From Corynebacterium hansenii (GTDB taxonomy: Bacteria; Actinomycetota; Actinomycetes; Mycobacteriales; Mycobacteriaceae): a DNA stretch of 64,000 nt. The number at the start of each line of letters is the position of its first letter. Positions within the stretch are counted from its first letter, which is position 1. The position numbers and the translations under genes are program-made. The notes beneath the pieces were generated by a model. It saw only the letters and a program-made list of their open reading frames with translations, did no database searches and had not been told where the DNA came from. Shown piece by piece: positions 46,110 to 53,271 of the stretch. Location: the NCBI RefSeq assembly GCF_030408795.1, contig NZ_CP047211.1, forward strand, positions 1,302,001 through 1,366,000. The letters run 5' to 3'.

Positions 46110-46892
46110 TCAGTGGCCGCCGCAGCCCCCGGAACCGCAGCCGCAGCCGCCGTCGCCGCAGGAATCGCCGCAGCCCTGGGGTGCGATGACCTCGCCGACG
46201 AGGAGGAAGGTGCCGGACACGACGGTGCCGATCTCCGGGGCGGGGGTGAGGTCCGCGGGCACGAGGACGTCGAGGGGCATGGGCACGTCGAGGTGCAGCA
46301 CCCGGAACTTCTGGCCGGTCAGGGAGTTGACGCGCTCGTCGGAAGCGTTGACCACGCCCGACAGCGTCGCCGAGGCGTCCGGGGACTTCGCGCCGGCCGC
46401 CGCGCCGGTGACCGCTTCGGCGCCCGTGAATCGGACGTCGCCGGGCCGCTGCCCGGTGCGGCCCTCGTGGGCGGCTGCGTCGACGTCGACCGCGACGTCG
46501 ACGCCGAGCGCCGCGAGATTGACGTGCTCGAAGGTCTGCGTGCCCTCGTCGACCAGCAGCGGCGACTGCGCCAGATGACACGTGGCGGTGGCCACGACCT
46601 TGTCGAATTCCGGGTGCGACGGGTCGTCGGCGACGATCTCGATGAGCGCCAGGACGTCGTCGAGCGCGGAAACGTGGGCGGTGACCTGCGTCATCCCGGC
46701 GAAGCCGGCGAACGTGGAAAACGGCTCGACGCCCAGGACGTGCAGGCGCGCGCCCGACGGGTCCTCGAAGCGAACGAGCTGGCCGCCGCGAACCTCGCCG
46801 ATGACGGACAGGTGGTCCGTGGCGATGGCCGCTTCGATGGCGTCCTGCCAGCGCGGGTAGTCGAGGCCGATGCTCTTCAGGTCGGAAGTCAT
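46110..46892 (-). CDS. Conserved protein with cysteine/glycine-rich tail
   Basis: 260 residues from ATG 46892. A minus-strand TAAGAT at 46906-46901 lies eight bases before ATG, predicting a leaderless mRNA. The body (about 1-240) is mixed and acidic with no recognised motif; a Cys-His in TATCHLAQSP lies near 103. The last 20 residues hold six Cys among Gly, Ser and Asp, ending CGGH, and could bind a metal or Fe-S cluster. It is divergent from feoABC, which makes iron a tempting but unproven ligand. No signal peptide or membrane helix. Confidence 0.72.
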   Translation of the reverse strand: MTSDLKSIGLDYPRWQDAIEAAIATDHLSVIGEVRGGQLVRFEDPSGARLHVLGVEPFSTFAGFAGMTQVTAHVSALDDVLALIEIVADDPSHPEFDKVVATATCHLAQSPLLVDEGTQTFEHVNLAALGVDVAVDVDAAAHEGRTGQRPGDVRFTGAEAVTGAAAGAKSPDASATLSGVVNASDERVNSLTGQKFRVLHLDVPMPLDVLVPADLTPAPEIGTVVSGTFLLVGEVIAPQGCGDSCGDGGCGCGSGGCGGH

Positions 46893-46905
46893 GATCCCGG
46901 ATCTT

Positions 46906-46985
46906 AGTCCCGCTGCGGCGGGCATCCGATTCGGCCCAGTCCCGCTGCGGCGGGCATCCGATTCGGCCCAGTCCCGCCGTAGCGG
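46906..46985. repeat. 32-bp tandem repeat (two exact copies plus a decayed third)
   Basis: Bases 46906-46937 and 46938-46969 are identical, and a third, degenerate copy starts at 46970 (AGTCCCGCCGTAGCGG). Each unit contains CCCGC-TGCG-GCGGG, a short hairpin. The repeats directly abut the -10 hexamer of the divergent Cys-rich gene and precede the feoA leader. They could be an operator array or a replication-slippage product. Confidence 0.85.
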
Positions 46986-47134
46986 TGTGACGGAATGATC
47001 ATCGGAAGTTGCGTAGATGCGCTGGCATTGGACCGATCGACGGCAGTAGGCTGTCCTCAGTTGTTTGAGCCAGCGTGCGCTTTCGGAATGGAGACTTGCG
47101 TGGCTGGCGTCGTTGACCTGGAAGGATCACGGTC

Positions 47135-47443
47135 ATGGCCATCCGCCTGTCGGGATTGAAGGCGCGCGGCGCGCGCGCACGGGTTTCGGAAACGGAACCG
47201 ATCGTCACCGAACCGCCCACCCCCGATCGCCTGTGCGACGTCGCCGTCGGCGATACCGTCGTGCTCTCCGCCCCGCGCACCGAGCCGCGCCTGTGCCGCC
47301 GCCTCGCCCAGCTGGGCCTGCGCCCGGGCATGAGCGTCACCGTCGGTCCGAAGACCGCCGGCGGCGGCCGCGTGATCAAGTCCGGCACGTCCCGCTACGC
47401 CATCGACAGGGCCACGCTCGAGTTGATGGACGTCCTGCGATGA
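47135..47443 (+). CDS. feoA: Ferrous iron transport protein FeoA
   Basis: 102 residues from ATG 47135, with GGAAGG at 47121-47126. The SH3-like FeoA core is visible from about 33 on: DVAVGDTVVLSAPR, RRLAQLGLRPGMSVTVG and SRYAIDRATLELMDVL. The first 30 residues are an Arg/Pro-rich extension. FeoA assists the FeoB channel, probably by binding its GTPase part. A -10 TAGGCT lies at 47048-47053, giving a leader of about 75 bases. No convincing DtxR box was found. Overlaps feoB (ATGA). Confidence 0.9.
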   Translation: MAIRLSGLKARGARARVSETEPIVTEPPTPDRLCDVAVGDTVVLSAPRTEPRLCRRLAQLGLRPGMSVTVGPKTAGGGRVIKSGTSRYAIDRATLELMDVLR

Positions 47444-49437
47444 ACGCGTCGCCGAAGGCCACCGCCAAGCCCATCGCCACCGCGCCGAGCTGCCACGCCT
47501 GCGCCGGCGGTTCGCCCGCGCCGTCGGGTTCGCCCGTCATCGGATTGGTCGGCGCACCGAACTCGGGCAAGTCGACGCTGTTCAACGCCCTGACCGGCGC
47601 CAAGGCGCAGATGGGCAACTGGCCCGGCACGACGGTAGAGGTCAGCCGCGGCGCCTGGCGGGCCGGCGACGTCACCTACGACGTCATCGATTTCCCCGGC
47701 GCCTACTCCCTCGACGCGATGAGCCCCGACGAGGAGCTCACCCGCGAGATGCTGATCAACCGGGAACCCGCGGAACGCCCGGACCTGGTGATCGTCGCCG
47801 TTGACGCGACGGCCCCGGCCCGCGGCCTGTACCTCTTCTCGGAGATCGCCGAGCACCCGTACCGCATCGTCGTCGCGCTGACGAAGACCGACGTGGCCGC
47901 GGCACAGGGCGTCGACGTCGACGCCGCCGCGATGCAGGACGCCCTCGGCGTGCCCGTCGTCGCCGTCGATCCGCGCCGCCGTGCGCGCGTCGACGACGTC
48001 CGCACCGCCGTGGCCGGCGCCATGACCGGGTGCCCGCGAGTCATCCGCGCGGTGGCGGAAACGGACGCCGACGGCGACCCCGATGCCCCCGACGCCGCCG
48101 ACGAGGCGCGGTTCGCGTACATCGACCGCGTCGTCGCCGCATCGACGACCGACCGGGGCGAAAAGGCCACCTGGTCGGACCGCATCGACCGCGTCGCGCT
48201 CAACCCCCTGGTCGGGCCGCTGCTGTTCCTCGGCGTGATGTGGGTGGTCTTCCAGATCACCACCGTCGTCGCCGCGCCGCTCCAGGACGGCCTCGAATCG
48301 CTGGTCACCGGTCCGATCTCGGATTGGGCGCGCTCGGGAATGGGGGCCATCGGCCTCGGCGGCCCCGTCCCGACGGGACTTGTCGTCGACGGCCTCATCG
48401 GCGGCGTGGGCATGGTGCTCACCTTCGCGCCGCTGATGGCCCTGATGTTCCTGTGCCTGGCCGTGCTCGAGGACTCCGGGTACATGGCGCGCGCCGCCGT
48501 GGTCACCGACCGCGTCATGCGCGCCATCGGGCTGCCCGGCAAGGCGTTCATCCCGCTCATCGTCGGCTTCGGCTGCAACGTCCCGGCGATCTCGGCCACC
48601 CGCGTGCTGGGCAATCCGCGGCACCGGGTGCTCACCGCGCTGCTCATCCCGTTCACGTCCTGCAGCGCCCGCCTGACGGTCTACGTCATGCTCGCCGCCG
48701 TGTTCTTCCCGGGTTCGGCGGGCACGGTCGTGTTCCTCATGTACCTGATCTCCATCGGCCTGGTCGTGCTCACCGGCCTGATCCTGCGCCACACGCTGTG
48801 GCGGGCGATGCCCTCCGAGCCGCTGGTCATCGACCTGCCGGGGTATCAGCTCCCGATGCCGCGGCTGGCCCTGTCGGTCGCCTGGACCCGGCTGAAGGGC
48901 TTCCTGCGCACGGCCGGCGGCATCATCGTGGTCACCGTCGTGGCGGTGTGGGCGCTCATGTCCGTGCCCGTCGCCCCCGGATACGGCCTGGCCGACGAAA
49001 ATCTGCCGCCCCGCGACTCCGCCTACGGCGCCGTCTCCGAAACCGTGGCACCCGTGTTCGCCCCCGCCGGCTTCGGATCCTGGTCCCTGACCGGCACGCT
49101 GTTGACCGGGTTCGTGGCCAAGGAGGCCGTCATCTCCACGTGGGCGCAGACCTACGCGGTGGAGGACGTCACCGACTCCGACCCCGACGAGCAGCGCACG
49201 AGCCCGCTGGCCGAGAACATCAGGGCCGACTTCGACGAAACCTCCGGCGGCCACGGCCTGGCCGCGGTGTGGGCGTTCATGATCTTCCTGCTCGCCTACA
49301 CCCCGTGCGTGGCCACGCTGGCCGCCCAGAAACGCGAGATCGGCCTGAAGTGGACGTTGTTCGGCCTGGTCGCCCAGCTGCTCGGCGCATGGCTGCTCGC
49401 CGTCGCCGTCTTCCAGGTGCTGAGGTTGTTCCTGTGA
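47440..49437 (+). CDS. feoB: Ferrous iron transporter FeoB
   Basis: 665 residues from ATG 47440. GTPase motifs: G1 GAPNSGKS at 38-45, G3 DFPG at 84-87 and, at the G4 position, TKTD at 148-151 rather than the common NxxD. The N-terminus adds a CHAC motif (Cys18, Cys21). From about 250 the chain is a membrane domain with two gate regions (GFGCNVPAISATRVL with the conserved Cys near 370, and FVAKEAVIST) and about nine helices. It imports Fe2+ across the cytoplasmic membrane. Flanked by feoA and feoC with four-base overlaps, so all three are translationally coupled. Confidence 0.95.
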   Translation: MNASPKATAKPIATAPSCHACAGGSPAPSGSPVIGLVGAPNSGKSTLFNALTGAKAQMGNWPGTTVEVSRGAWRAGDVTYDVIDFPGAYSLDAMSPDEELTREMLINREPAERPDLVIVAVDATAPARGLYLFSEIAEHPYRIVVALTKTDVAAAQGVDVDAAAMQDALGVPVVAVDPRRRARVDDVRTAVAGAMTGCPRVIRAVAETDADGDPDAPDAADEARFAYIDRVVAASTTDRGEKATWSDRIDRVALNPLVGPLLFLGVMWVVFQITTVVAAPLQDGLESLVTGPISDWARSGMGAIGLGGPVPTGLVVDGLIGGVGMVLTFAPLMALMFLCLAVLEDSGYMARAAVVTDRVMRAIGLPGKAFIPLIVGFGCNVPAISATRVLGNPRHRVLTALLIPFTSCSARLTVYVMLAAVFFPGSAGTVVFLMYLISIGLVVLTGLILRHTLWRAMPSEPLVIDLPGYQLPMPRLALSVAWTRLKGFLRTAGGIIVVTVVAVWALMSVPVAPGYGLADENLPPRDSAYGAVSETVAPVFAPAGFGSWSLTGTLLTGFVAKEAVISTWAQTYAVEDVTDSDPDEQRTSPLAENIRADFDETSGGHGLAAVWAFMIFLLAYTPCVATLAAQKREIGLKWTLFGLVAQLLGAWLLAVAVFQVLRLFL

Positions 49438-49775
49438 GCATCTTCCCGGCCAACCTCTTTTCCCGCAGGCGACCGGTGCCCGCACCCGCGCCCGGTCCCG
49501 CGCGCACCCCCTTGTCCGCCGTCCGCGAGGCGATCGCCTCCGGCGAGGCGTCCCGCGCGGAGATCGCCGAGCGCACCGGGCTGTCCCGCGCCACCGTCGA
49601 CGCGGCCATCGAGCACCTCGAGCGCACCGGATCGCTGCGCCGCGAGCGGATGGCGTCGTCGTGCCCGTCCGGCGGCTGCGCCCATGCGACGGCCGACGGG
49701 GGAGCGTGCTCGTCGTCCGGCAACGGCGCGGGCGAGCGGGGTCCCGTCGCCCTCGTGCTCACCCGCAGGCCCTGA
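49434..49775 (+). CDS. feoC: FeoC-like winged-helix protein with Cys cluster
   Basis: 113 residues from GTG 49434 inside the feoB stop (GTGA). Residues about 26-72 form a winged helix (LSAVREAIASGEASRAEIAE, then RTGLSRATVDAAIEHLERTG). Three Cys follow at 77, 82 and 92 in a Gly/Ser-rich region, as in FeoC proteins that hold an Fe-S cluster. It may sense iron or oxygen and control FeoB stability or act on DNA. The family is short and variable, so the name rests on both fold and position. Confidence 0.8.
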   Translation: MSIFPANLFSRRRPVPAPAPGPARTPLSAVREAIASGEASRAEIAERTGLSRATVDAAIEHLERTGSLRRERMASSCPSGGCAHATADGGACSSSGNGAGERGPVALVLTRRP

Positions 49776-49859
49776 CCGCCGGGGAAACGGGGTAGGCGCG
49801 GACGGCGGGGCGCGCGGCGATATGGGCTTTCGCGGTGGTCGTGAGACAATGGCCGGAAC

Positions 49860-51389
49860 ATGACTGAAACCCCCATGAATGACATTTACCCCGACGAGTC
49901 GCCCGGCGAGGACCTCGCCGGGGACGCGACCGTCGGCAAGCCCGACGGGGGCGCGCCCGACAACCCGGCCGCGCAGCCGACCGTCGGCGATCTCGACCTG
50001 GAGGCCCGTTCCTCCCTGCGCCGCCTGACCCGCGCGGCCACGCACACCACCGACGCCGAGGACATCACCGAGGTCGAGTACCGCCAGCTGCGCCTCGAAC
50101 GCGTGATCCTGCTCGGCGTGTGGACCCAGGGCACCCTCGCCGAAGCCGAAGCGGCGATGGACGAGCTCGCCGCGCTGGCCGAAACCGCCGGCTCCGAGGT
50201 CCTCGAATCGGTCCTCCAGCGGCGCGACAAGCCCGACCCCGGCACCTACATCGGATCGGGCAAGGTCGCCGAACTGCGGGACATCGTCAAGGCCACCGGC
50301 GCCGACACCGTCATCGCCGACGGCGAGCTCTCGCCCGGCCAGCTCGTCGCGCTGGAGGACAAGCTCGACGCCAAGGTCATCGACCGCACCATGCTCATCC
50401 TGGACATCTTCGCCCAGCACGCGAAGTCCAAGGAGGGCAAGGCGCAGGTGTCGCTCGCCCAGATGCAGTACCTGATCACCCGGCTGCGCGGCTGGGGTCA
50501 CTCGCTGTCCCGCCAGGCCGGCGGCCGCGCCGGCTCCAACGGCGGCGTCGGCCTGCGCGGTCCCGGCGAAACGAAGATCGAGACCGACCGCCGGCGCCTG
50601 CGCCAGGACATGGCCCGCATCCGCCGCGAACTCGAGGGAATGAAGACCTCCCGCCAGGTCAAGCGCGCCCGCCGCAAGGCCGGCCACCTGCCGCGGATCG
50701 CCATCGCCGGCTACACCAACGCCGGCAAGTCCTCGCTGCTCAACGCGCTGACCGGCGCGGGCGTCCTCGTGGAGGACGCGCTCTTCGCCACCCTGGACCC
50801 GACGACCCGCCGCGCGGAGCTCCGCGACGGCCGCACGGTCATCGTCACCGACACCGTCGGCTTCGTCCGCCACCTGCCCACGCAGCTGGTCGAGGCGTTC
50901 CGCTCGACGCTGGAGGAGATCCTGGAGGCGGACCTGATCCTCCACGTCGTCGACGGCTCCGACCCGTTCCCGCTGGAGCAGATCCGCACCGTCAACACGG
51001 TCATCGAGGACATCGCCGCAGAGCAGAAGGCCGACGTGCCGCCGGAGCTGCTGGTGGTCAACAAAATCGACCTGGCCGAGCCCGCGACGCTCGCCGAACT
51101 GCGCCACGCGCTCGACGACGTCGTGTTCACCTCCGCCGCCACCGGCGAGGGCATCGCCGAGCTGGAGACGCGCATCGAGCTGGCGCTCAACGCCATGGAC
51201 GCCCACGTCTCGGTCCTCGTGCCCTTCGACCGCGGCGACGTCGTGTCGCGCCTGCACGAGCAGGCCACCGTCCTCGACGAGCAGTACGGCGCCGACGGCA
51301 CGGTCCTGGACGTCCGGCTGCCGCAGTCGATGGCACGGGAACTCGGGGAGTTCATCGTCGATCCCGACTTGCCGGAGCCGGGCGCGTAA
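49860..51389 (+). CDS. hflX: GTPase HflX
   Basis: 509 residues from ATG 49860; GACAAT at 49845-49850, nine bases before ATG, is a weaker leaderless -10. Order of domains: disordered acidic start, HflX N-domain (about 75-200, with DPGTYIGSGKVAEL), a coiled-coil with the Gly-rich linker GGRAGSNGGVGLRGPGETKI and the GTPase domain (G1 GYTNAGKS near 284-291, G3 DTVGF, G4 NKID). HflX splits stalled or hibernating 70S ribosomes during stress. Position before uraA matches C. glutamicum. Confidence 0.95.
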   Translation: MTETPMNDIYPDESPGEDLAGDATVGKPDGGAPDNPAAQPTVGDLDLEARSSLRRLTRAATHTTDAEDITEVEYRQLRLERVILLGVWTQGTLAEAEAAMDELAALAETAGSEVLESVLQRRDKPDPGTYIGSGKVAELRDIVKATGADTVIADGELSPGQLVALEDKLDAKVIDRTMLILDIFAQHAKSKEGKAQVSLAQMQYLITRLRGWGHSLSRQAGGRAGSNGGVGLRGPGETKIETDRRRLRQDMARIRRELEGMKTSRQVKRARRKAGHLPRIAIAGYTNAGKSSLLNALTGAGVLVEDALFATLDPTTRRAELRDGRTVIVTDTVGFVRHLPTQLVEAFRSTLEEILEADLILHVVDGSDPFPLEQIRTVNTVIEDIAAEQKADVPPELLVVNKIDLAEPATLAELRHALDDVVFTSAATGEGIAELETRIELALNAMDAHVSVLVPFDRGDVVSRLHEQATVLDEQYGADGTVLDVRLPQSMARELGEFIVDPDLPEPGA

Positions 51390-51399
51390 CATCACGCGC

Positions 51400-52809
51400 G
51401 TGACCAACGAGCATCACCCCACGGACCCCGGCCCGGACATCAATTCCACAGAGCCGGACGCCGCCACCGGGCGAACCGACGCCGCCACCGACCCGAACCA
51501 CCCCGACCACCCGGCCGCCCGCGGGCGGCTGTTCGGCTGGGACGTGCACGGCGACGGCCGCACCATCGCGCCCGGCGCCGTCGTCGCACCGGAGGAGCGC
51601 CTGGACTGGCCGCGCACCATCGGCATCGGCATGCAGCACGTCATCGCCATGTTCGGCGCGACGCTGCTCGTGCCGCTGCTGACCGGCTTCCCGGTCAACA
51701 CCACGCTGCTGTTCTCGGGCGTGGGCACGATCCTGTTCCTCCTCATCACCCGCAACCGGCTGCCCAGCTACCTCGGCTCGTCCTTCGCGTTCATCGCGCC
51801 GCTGACCGCCACGCAGGCGCAGGGCATCGGGGCGCAGGCGGGCGTCGTCGTCACCGCCGGCGCGGTGCTCATGGTCGTCGGCTTCATCGTGAAGAAGGCC
51901 GGCCGCCGCGCCCTCGACGCCGTCATGCCGCCCGCCGTCACCGGCGCGATCGTCGCGCTCATCGGCTTCAACCTGGCGCCCGTCGCCGCGAAGAACTTCG
52001 CCACGCAGCCGCTGGTCGCCGCGGTGACCACGGCGACGATCCTCGTGGCCACCGTCGCCGGCCGCGGCATGGTCGCCCGGCTGGGCGTGCTCATCGGCGT
52101 CGTCGTCGGCTGGGCATTCGCCACCGCCACCGGCAACCTGTCGCCGGAGGCCACCGCGTCGGTGGGCGAGGCCGCCTGGTTCGGGCTCCCGGACTTCCAC
52201 GCGCCGGAGTTCCACCTCAACGCCATGCTCATCGGCCTGCCCGTGATCGTGGTGCTCATCGCCGAAAACGTCGGCCACGTCAAGGCCGTGTCCGCCATGA
52301 CGCGCCGCGACCTCGACGACCTCGCCGGCGATGCGCTCATCGCCGACGGCCTGGCCACGACGCTGGCCGGTTCCGCCGGCGGCTCCGGCACCACCACGTA
52401 CGCCGAGAACATCGGCGTCATGGCCGCCACCCGCGTGTACTCGACCGCCGCCTACTGGGTCGCCGCGGCCACGGCCATCGCCCTGGCGTTCATCCCGAAG
52501 TTCGGCGCGCTGATCCTCACCATCCCCGAGGGCGTCCTCGGCGGTGCGACGCTGGTGCTCTACGGCCTCATCGGCATGCTGGGCATCCGCATCTGGATGG
52601 ACAACGGCGTCGACTTCAACAACCCCGTCAACCTCGTCGCCGCGGCCACCGCGATGATCGCGGGCATCGGCAACCTCACCCTGTCCATCGGCTCCCTTCA
52701 GCTGGAGGGCATCGCCTGGGGTTCCGTCGGCATCATCGCCGGCTACCCGGTGCTCCGGTGGCTCTACCGCCGCGTCGGCGAAGGACAGTTCACCGACGTC
52801 AGGGAGTAG
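51400..52809 (+). CDS. uraA: Uracil permease (NCS2 family)
   Basis: 469 residues from GTG 51400; TAACAT at 51387-51392 lies seven bases upstream, overlapping the hflX stop, so a leaderless start is likely. After about 70 hydrophilic residues come 12-14 hydrophobic segments; the family motif is in VLIAENVGHVKAVSAM with the substrate-binding Glu, and NIGVMAATRVYS follows. It carries uracil with protons. The N-terminal extension of about 60 residues, rich in Asp, Pro and Thr, is unusual for the family. Ends at a shared terminator with ptsH. Confidence 0.92.
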   Translation: MTNEHHPTDPGPDINSTEPDAATGRTDAATDPNHPDHPAARGRLFGWDVHGDGRTIAPGAVVAPEERLDWPRTIGIGMQHVIAMFGATLLVPLLTGFPVNTTLLFSGVGTILFLLITRNRLPSYLGSSFAFIAPLTATQAQGIGAQAGVVVTAGAVLMVVGFIVKKAGRRALDAVMPPAVTGAIVALIGFNLAPVAAKNFATQPLVAAVTTATILVATVAGRGMVARLGVLIGVVVGWAFATATGNLSPEATASVGEAAWFGLPDFHAPEFHLNAMLIGLPVIVVLIAENVGHVKAVSAMTRRDLDDLAGDALIADGLATTLAGSAGGSGTTTYAENIGVMAATRVYSTAAYWVAAATAIALAFIPKFGALILTIPEGVLGGATLVLYGLIGMLGIRIWMDNGVDFNNPVNLVAAATAMIAGIGNLTLSIGSLQLEGIAWGSVGIIAGYPVLRWLYRRVGEGQFTDVRE

Positions 52810-52871
52810 CGCGGCTCAAGAGCGTCGCCGCGAACGAATGGCGCGCCCCCGCGCCCCGGCACGAACGCGAA

Positions 52872-52903
52872 GGCCCCGCCCGGACACTCTTCCGGGCGGG
52901 GCC
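52872..52903. terminator. Bidirectional terminator between uraA and ptsH
   Basis: GGCCCCGCCCGG (52872-52883) pairs perfectly with CCGGGCGGGGCC (52892-52903) with an 8-base loop. A second hairpin, GACGCCC (52918-52924) with GGGCGTC (52931-52937), lies closer to ptsH. Neither has a long T-tract. Confidence 0.75.
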
Positions 52904-52933
52904 GCGTCATTCGGGTGGACGCCCTCACGCGGG

Positions 52934-52945
52934 CGTCGCAAAGCA
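52934..52945 (-). repeat. TGCTTTGCGACG motif, copy 3 (after ptsH)
   Basis: The motif reads in the ptsH direction and begins 11 bases after its stop codon; its last bases enter the 52918-52937 hairpin. See the copies after rnj and DUF3046. Confidence 0.6.
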
Positions 52946-52956
52946 GAAGCGGGGGA

Positions 52957-53229
52957 CTACTCGTCGTCCAGGTTCTGCTCGATGAGGCCGGCGATCTTCT
53001 CGACCGCTTCGGCATCGTCGGAGGTGACGGTGACCTGGTCGCCGTGCTCGGCGCCCAGGGCCATGATCATGAGGGAGCTGGCGGCGTCGGCGGGCTCGTC
53101 GTCCTCGTCGGCGTCCACGAGCTCGATGAGGATCTCCTCGTCGTACTCGGCGGCGGCATCGGCGATCAGCGTCGCGGGGCGGGCATGCAGGCCGACGGTC
53201 GAACCGACGGTCACGGTCTTGGAGGCCAT
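52957..53229 (-). CDS. ptsH: Phosphocarrier protein HPr
   Basis: 90 residues from ATG 53229. The phosphorylated His15 is in GLHARPAT, and a Ser pair in AASSLMIMALGAEHGD occupies the place of regulatory Ser46. HPr passes phosphate from PtsI to the EIIA domains, including FruA. An acidic insert (DADEDDEPADAA) precedes the Ser region, as in other actinobacteria. Lies 42 bases downstream of fruA, so probably in the fruR-fruK-fruA-ptsH transcript. Confidence 0.96.
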   Translation of the reverse strand: MASKTVTVGSTVGLHARPATLIADAAAEYDEEILIELVDADEDDEPADAASSLMIMALGAEHGDQVTVTSDDAEAVEKIAGLIEQNLDDE

Positions 53230-53271
53230 GGTGGTGGTGATCCTTTCGGTGGTTGTCCTTGGTTACCGACT

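Noticed and set aside
46906..46985. Tandem repeat as a CRISPR array
   Set aside because: The copies are adjacent without spacers, only two are exact and no cas gene is near.
46983..47134. DtxR iron box before feoA
   Set aside because: AGGCTGTCCT at 47049-47058 has short AGG/CCT arms but the spacing does not fit the 19-bp DtxR palindrome.
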